From contig CALBKM010000034.1 in the NCBI GenBank assembly GCA_937895705.1, forward strand, positions 159,665 to 223,664: DNA of 64,000 nucleotides. Direction: 5' to 3'. The notes under the pieces were generated by a model, which was not told the origin of the DNA, did not search any database, and saw only the letters and a list, made by a program, of their open reading frames with translations. This document shows, one piece after another, positions 59,997 to 64,000 of this stretch; positions within the stretch are counted from its first letter, which is position 1, and every line of letters begins with the position of its first letter. Origin of the DNA: an uncultured Clostridia bacterium (lineage in GTDB: Bacteria; Bacillota; Clostridia; Lachnospirales; Lachnospiraceae). A program made the position numbers and the translations under genes.

Positions 59997-61379
59997 TTAG
60001 TACGCTCCTTTTCTCTGCAACAGAGAGAACGCCGTCTTAATCATAATCTTAAAATCAAGCCATATACTCCATTTATCGATATACTCCGTATCAAGCTCCA
60101 CAATCTTGTCAAAATCGGTAATCTGACTGCGACCGCTCACCTGCCACATTCCCGTAATTCCGGGCTTAATACTCATTCTGCGCCAGTGAGAACGCTCGTA
60201 TTTCTCCACCTCATCCAAAGTCGGCGGTCTTGTCCCCACAAGGCTCATACTTCCGAACAACACGTTAAAAAACTGCGGAAGCTCGTCGATACTTGTCTTA
60301 CGAATGAATTTTCCCACCTTTGTAATACGCGGATCTTCCTTTATCTTAAACATCATACCGTCTTTTACTTCGTTTTGTTCCTGCAGCTTTGCCTTCAATT
60401 CCTCGGCATCCACGCACATACTGCGGAACTTATACATCATAAATATATTCCCGTTAACACCGGCTCTCTTTTGTTTAAAAATAACCGGTCCCTTGGAATC
60501 AAGCTTAATCGCAATCGCCGTGACAAGCATGATCGGAGAAAACAGAATAATTCCGATCAGACTGCCCACAATATCCACGATTCGTTTCAATGCTCTGGAA
60601 GCATCATCCAGGCAGACTCTGTGATATGTCACTACCGGATACGTTCCCACGCTGCTGACATAACGCTGGGCTCCGTGGGCCTGATACAGCTTTACGATAA
60701 CACGGACGGAAACACCCATATCCAGACAAATATCGATATACTCCTGCACATCTACCATATCGCTTTTACGATGCATAATATACACCTGGCCGATGGCATG
60801 CTCCTGTAAAATCTTTTCCAGCTCCGAAACGCTTCCCAAATACCGGTCATCCGGATTCTCGTCCATACTCACATATCCGATTAACTTTATAGAGGTGTTA
60901 CTTTTAAACAAATACTTCTTAAACGTACCGAACCGGTCAATGTCACCCACCAGCAACACACGCGGCGCATTAATCTTAAAATGTGTGGCAATAAAACGAA
61001 CCACAAAGGCACCGATTACAATCAAAATATACGAAGCCACCACATAAGAAACATAAAACCGTATATCAAAGGAATGCTTGGAAACATAGTCTATCACTAC
61101 CAAAGCAACCGGTACCAAAGCAATGAGAAAGGATTTTGTAATGGTACGAAGGGTTCTGTCCACATAAAAGAAAGTGGTAACATTGTATGTTCTCGCATCT
61201 TTATTCGCCATCACAAAAATTAACATAAACACCGCAGCAACCGGTCCGTACATCTCCAGGGACTCATACGGGTTCAGTCCCGCAATCAACGTTGCCACCA
61301 AAAAAGCCGCAACCATCAAGCAACAATCACTGACTATATGTATTAAATTAGTACTTACATTACGATTAAACCTACCCAA
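59997..61379 (-). CDS. Undecaprenyl-phosphate sugar phosphotransferase (WcaJ/WbaP type), copy 2; TTG start
   Basis: 460 residues. Five membrane segments, a central Rossmann-like region (about 130-250) and a C-terminal catalytic domain (about 265-460) with KFRSM, KTSIDELPQFFNVLFGSMSLVGTRPP and GITGMWQVSGRS follow. The start is set by the ribosome site: GAGGAGG lies eight bases before the TTG at 61377-61379, while the longer TTG reading at 61409 has none. Similar to the copy at 34.3 kb but with GTRPPTLDE instead of GPRPERPK, so the two are likely different priming enzymes. The gene has its own promoter. Confidence 0.92.
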   Translation of the reverse strand: MGRFNRNVSTNLIHIVSDCCLMVAAFLVATLIAGLNPYESLEMYGPVAAVFMLIFVMANKDARTYNVTTFFYVDRTLRTITKSFLIALVPVALVVIDYVSKHSFDIRFYVSYVVASYILIVIGAFVVRFIATHFKINAPRVLLVGDIDRFGTFKKYLFKSNTSIKLIGYVSMDENPDDRYLGSVSELEKILQEHAIGQVYIMHRKSDMVDVQEYIDICLDMGVSVRVIVKLYQAHGAQRYVSSVGTYPVVTYHRVCLDDASRALKRIVDIVGSLIGIILFSPIMLVTAIAIKLDSKGPVIFKQKRAGVNGNIFMMYKFRSMCVDAEELKAKLQEQNEVKDGMMFKIKEDPRITKVGKFIRKTSIDELPQFFNVLFGSMSLVGTRPPTLDEVEKYERSHWRRMSIKPGITGMWQVSGRSQITDFDKIVELDTEYIDKWSIWLDFKIMIKTAFSLLQRKGAY

Positions 61380-61424
61380 GTTAATCGCCTCCTCTTGTGT
61401 TTTGCGCAATAAATCTCTGTTATA

Positions 61425-61453
61425 ATTATATCACCTTCTTATTAAAAAGTAAA
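61425..61453 (-). promoter_or_regulatory. Promoter of the second sugar phosphotransferase gene
   Basis: Minus strand: TTTACT, 17-bp spacer ending TGA, perfect TATAAT (extended -10). Confidence 0.72.
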
Positions 61454-61472
61454 TAGCCCCGAAGCACACAAC

Positions 61473-61508
61473 AAAGAGGCCCCTTTCCCCGACGAAAGGA
61501 GCCTCTTT
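61473..61508 (-). terminator. Terminator after the anti-sigma factor gene
   Basis: Stem AAAGAGGC/GCCTCTTT with a second inner stem CCTTTC/GAAAGG, followed by TTTGTTG on the minus strand; 28 bp past the stop at 61537. Confidence 0.78.
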
Positions 61509-61536
61509 CCATAATACCATATTATTTAAAGCATTC

Positions 61537-63324
61537 TTACTTTTCCAGAGTTACCGTTACTTTTGCATCCTTCGGTCCTGCCGGTTTCTCTGCCTTCTCA
61601 TGCGGCGGTACCGGACCCGGCTTCTTTGTCGGTTCCGGAGTAACTAAAGTTACATCCTTGTCCTCATCCTCAAAAGTAATGGTCACCTTGGACTCTTCCT
61701 TTTCCTTCTCGTGCGGCGGCACCGGCTTTTCCGGGGCAGGCTTTTCTTCCTTCTCATGCGGTGCCTTCTTTTCCGTAACCTCACCGGTAACGGCATCTAC
61801 GATATACTCGTAATGGTCCTTATCCACATGGAAGTGAATCTTAAACTCCGCACCGTCCTTCTTGTTGTGATACTTAATATCACAAGAGGTCAGATCCGCC
61901 ATCTGCACTCCTGCTTTTTCAAGTGCAAGATTCAACGCCTTGTCTGCGGTTATCTTGGAATCCGTCACCGTACTGTCTTCCGGCGACTCAACTTCGGTAT
62001 TATCAAACATTTCCTTACGAATTACACGTCCGTCTACGGAATCCAGAATATATACATAATCAAACAATCCTACGGAGAATTCAACATGATACTCTCTGTC
62101 CTTTGCAAGATAGGAAAGCTTTGTGAGCTTCGCATCACTGCTGCTTACTCCCGCATCCGCATAGGCAAGATTCATTGCCTGAATCTTTGTAATTTCCTGT
62201 ACCGGAACCGGAGTCGGCGTTGCGGTCGGCACAGGGGTCGGAGTGGCGGTCGGTTCCGGAGTTGCGGTCGGTTCCGGGGTCGCGGTCGGTTCCGGAGTTA
62301 CACCCGGTTCCGGCGTTGCGGTCGGTTCCGGAGTAGCAGTCGGCACAGGCGTTGCAGTCGGTTCCGGCGTCGCAGTCGGCACAGGGGTTGCGGTTGCTTC
62401 CGGTTCTTCTTCCTTCGTAATCAATTTAAACTCGCAGGTAATAATTGTACCGTCTACCGCGTTGATCTTATACTCGTATTCCATGGTGTCGCCTACCGTA
62501 AACTTTACAATATAAGTAAACACTCCGGCAGACTCCTGAATCTTCTGACCTACAAAGGAAAGATCCCCAACGGACACATTCGCATCCTTTAACGCAACCG
62601 AAAGCGCATCATCCTTGGAAATCAACTCTACACTTTCCGCCTCCATAAGATCCCACAATTCGGAGATGGAAAAAGTTACCGCCACATCCAGGTCGATATT
62701 CATATTTTCCGATACCTGCTGTGCCAGATTCAGCTTTCCGACAGAAATCCCATAGCTGTCCGCAAGCTTCTTCGTTTCGTCATCCTTGCCGCACAACTGG
62801 GTATTTACTCCGCCGATTAAATCCTTTTCATCAAAAATACTGCTGATTTCGCTTGAAACTTTCTCTCCCAATGCGCTTGCGCGCTCCGTGTCGTCATCCT
62901 CGACACAAATATTCACCGCATTATACACTTCATCCAGATATCCGTTCTTTAAAAGCGCCCCCATAATCGCATTTAACGCAATATCCAAATCCACATTTTT
63001 CAAATCCATACCGTCCAGCACAACCTTTGCATCCTCGTTCAATGCCACTGCGGACGTTACCTTGTCATGCTTGTTTACCGAAAGTTCGATACTCGGGTTG
63101 ACATCAATGGATACAATGGTTGCCGCCTCTGCAACACCGGTCTGCTCCGACTGCTTGTTACGGAACATACCGATTCCGAAAACCAGAACCAAACATGCGG
63201 CCATTGCCACAAGACTGATTACCGCCGGATTCATACTGCGCTTCTTTGCCTTATAACTTGCGGCTTCCACAAGATACTTATCATCTACGTTATCGATAGC
63301 TTCCGCCATCTTATTTTTCTTCAT
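61537..63324 (-). CDS. RsgI-like transmembrane anti-sigma factor with PepSY domains
   Basis: 595 residues. A short cytoplasmic anti-sigma region (about 1-32, with IDNVDDKYLVEAA), one membrane segment (about 33-54), then an RsgI core domain (about 66-225) follow. IVSIDVNPSIELSV contains Asn76-Pro77, the kind of bond at which RsgI proteins cleave themselves. The extracellular part carries a PepSY-like domain (about 230-300), a Pro/Thr/Glu stalk (about 305-375) and two further PepSY-like domains (about 378-440 and 457-520), then a Lys/Pro/Glu-rich tail. It probably holds the adjacent sigma factor inactive until the outer domain senses a signal. Its ATG overlaps the sigma stop (ATGA). Confidence 0.87.
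   Translation of the reverse strand: MKKNKMAEAIDNVDDKYLVEAASYKAKKRSMNPAVISLVAMAACLVLVFGIGMFRNKQSEQTGVAEAATIVSIDVNPSIELSVNKHDKVTSAVALNEDAKVVLDGMDLKNVDLDIALNAIMGALLKNGYLDEVYNAVNICVEDDDTERASALGEKVSSEISSIFDEKDLIGGVNTQLCGKDDETKKLADSYGISVGKLNLAQQVSENMNIDLDVAVTFSISELWDLMEAESVELISKDDALSVALKDANVSVGDLSFVGQKIQESAGVFTYIVKFTVGDTMEYEYKINAVDGTIITCEFKLITKEEEPEATATPVPTATPEPTATPVPTATPEPTATPEPGVTPEPTATPEPTATPEPTATPTPVPTATPTPVPVQEITKIQAMNLAYADAGVSSSDAKLTKLSYLAKDREYHVEFSVGLFDYVYILDSVDGRVIRKEMFDNTEVESPEDSTVTDSKITADKALNLALEKAGVQMADLTSCDIKYHNKKDGAEFKIHFHVDKDHYEYIVDAVTGEVTEKKAPHEKEEKPAPEKPVPPHEKEKEESKVTITFEDEDKDVTLVTPEPTKKPGPVPPHEKAEKPAGPKDAKVTVTLEK
62206..62403. repeat. 18-bp coding repeats of the Pro/Thr/Glu stalk
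   Basis: About eleven near-identical 18-bp units encode ATPEPT/ATPVPT in the anti-sigma factor. Third positions vary, so this is coding repetition that could expand or shrink by slippage. Confidence 0.8.
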
Positions 63325-63878
63325 AGGAAGTTTCCCCTTTCTTCTAAATAATCCTTTAGTTGTTTTCTCAAGCGTGTAAGTCTTACCGACACATTTTTCT
63401 CCGACAAACCTACCTTCTTTGCAATCTGCATATAGTTATCATAGAACCAATATCTTCGAACGAAGATTACCCGGTTCAGTTCGTTCAGTGAATCCAGAAA
63501 ACTTTCGATTGCGCTTGTCAATTCCTTCAATTCCATCGTTCCCTCTACACTGTCCGGAGACACCAAAAACTCTTCCAGTTCTTCCACCGCTACATCATAA
63601 GAACTGTTTCGCTTTTGAGCATGATTCTTTTGATAACGGGTCAGTGACACATTTCTTACTATTTTAAGTACATACGTAAGCAACGGGTCCGGTCTCGTCG
63701 GCGGAATGGCATTCCATACGCCGAGATAACTATCATTTACACATTCTTCTGCATCGAAGTAATTGTCCAGAATGTTATATGAAGTCTGCAGACAGATCTT
63801 GCCGTACTTTGCTTTGAGTTCCTTAAGCGCATCTTCGGACCTCGTGAAGAACAGCTCGACGATCTCTTCATCTAACAC
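63321..63878 (-). CDS. ECF/SigI-type RNA polymerase sigma factor, GTG start
   Basis: 185 residues. A region-2 helix set (about 35-75, YFDAEECVNDSYLGVWNAIPP) and a C-terminal region 4 (about 120-180, with DNYMQIAKKVGLSEKNVSVRLTRLRKQL) are recognised. The start is the GTG at 63876-63878: AAGGAGG lies eight bases before it. The ATG at 63896 lies on top of that ribosome site and is unlikely. Cognate anti-sigma factor overlaps by 4 bp. It presumably transcribes envelope genes in response to the PepSY sensor. Confidence 0.9.
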   Translation of the reverse strand: MLDEEIVELFFTRSEDALKELKAKYGKICLQTSYNILDNYFDAEECVNDSYLGVWNAIPPTRPDPLLTYVLKIVRNVSLTRYQKNHAQKRNSSYDVAVEELEEFLVSPDSVEGTMELKELTSAIESFLDSLNELNRVIFVRRYWFYDNYMQIAKKVGLSEKNVSVRLTRLRKQLKDYLEERGNFL

Positions 63879-63934
63879 CTGTATCACCTCCTTCATTTAT
63901 ATACTAAGGATTATTTTGGGAAAACTACACTTTT

Positions 63935-63963
63935 ATTGTAACTTTTTTTATTTTTTTTGTAAA
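63935..63963 (-). promoter_or_regulatory. Promoter of the sigma/anti-sigma operon
   Basis: Minus strand: TTTACA, 17-bp spacer, TACAAT; the spacer is nearly all A. A basal sigma-A promoter rather than an autoregulated one. Confidence 0.78.
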
Positions 63964-64000
63964 GAAAATAAATTACCCTGTTGACTTTGTCACACTAACG

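Noticed and set aside
62206..62403. Regular repeats that might be read as a CRISPR array
   Set aside because: The 18-bp units are contiguous, have no spacers and keep the reading frame of the Thr-Pro-Glu-Pro stalk.
61711..62592. Plus-strand open frame of 293 codons
   Set aside because: Opposite the RsgI-like gene; Arg/Gly-rich repeats mirror the Pro/Thr stalk.

Overview
The window reads as a chromosomal segment of a Gram-positive clostridial bacterium, most likely a Lachnospiraceae-type Firmicute. This is inferred from the family mix: a YwmB-like protein, CdaA/CdaR, a SigI/RsgI-like pair, FtsEX with a LytM hydrolase, a BTAD regulator, many lipoproteins and no outer-membrane genes. Strong AGGAGG-type ribosome sites and sigma-A promoters fit this. 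Moderate GC and the Thr-Pro-Glu-Pro linkers in exported proteins fit too. No rRNA, CRISPR array, insertion sequence or prophage is visible, and no stretch above about 300 bp lacks a gene. Nearly everything is on the minus strand; the plus-strand exceptions are an SDR oxidoreductase, a dipeptidase, a PAP2-like protein, an HtrA protease and one small doubtful ORF.

Layout from left to right. 1-6.6 kb: a MacAB-like exporter with three adaptor-like proteins, a large FtsX-type permease and an ATPase cut by the window edge. 6.8-9.7 kb: an ACT protein, homoserine dehydrogenase and an ApgM-like protein under one promoter, probably a threonine-pathway operon. 9.9-14.1 kb: FtsE, FtsX, a LytM hydrolase and a CtpA-type protease, a cell-wall hydrolysis and division module. 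14.2-18 kb: a PucR/CdaR-like regulator, an MsmX-type sugar ATPase and two unknown exported proteins. 18.2-22.4 kb: SDR enzyme, a sugar-sensor-like GGDEF protein with an Hpt partner, and a membrane dipeptidase. 22.6-26.7 kb: two tRNA-Leu genes, a coiled-coil protein, a lipoprotein, phosphopentomutase and a PAP2-like protein. 26.7-35.7 kb: glycosyltransferase, an 842-residue anchored protein, a methyltransferase, a YwmB-like protein, a ClpX paralogue and a polyprenyl-phosphate sugar transferase. 35.8-42.6 kb: HtrA, then the c-di-AMP synthase genes cdaA-cdaR between two membrane proteins and a Wzm/Wzt-type polysaccharide exporter. 42.9-48 kb: GH1, an AGE-family epimerase/isomerase and GH2 beta-mannosidase, a mannoside-use cluster. 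48-61.4 kb: a chemoreceptor, a 1,264-residue alanine-rich coiled-coil surface protein, a compact type IV pilus-like operon (PilT, four small single-membrane proteins, PilC), a transglutaminase, a BTAD regulator with a GGDEF-like tail and a second sugar transferase. 61.5-64 kb: an RsgI-like anti-sigma factor with PepSY domains and its sigma factor.

The shared theme is the cell envelope: polysaccharide priming and export, peptidoglycan hydrolysis, second messengers (c-di-AMP and probably c-di-GMP) and envelope-stress sensing. The best candidate for something undescribed is the 50-59 kb region. There a PilT/PilC machine without PilB and with atypical pilin-like subunits sits between a transglutaminase/BTAD pair and a giant alanine-rich protein whose promoter carries tandem 12-bp repeats.
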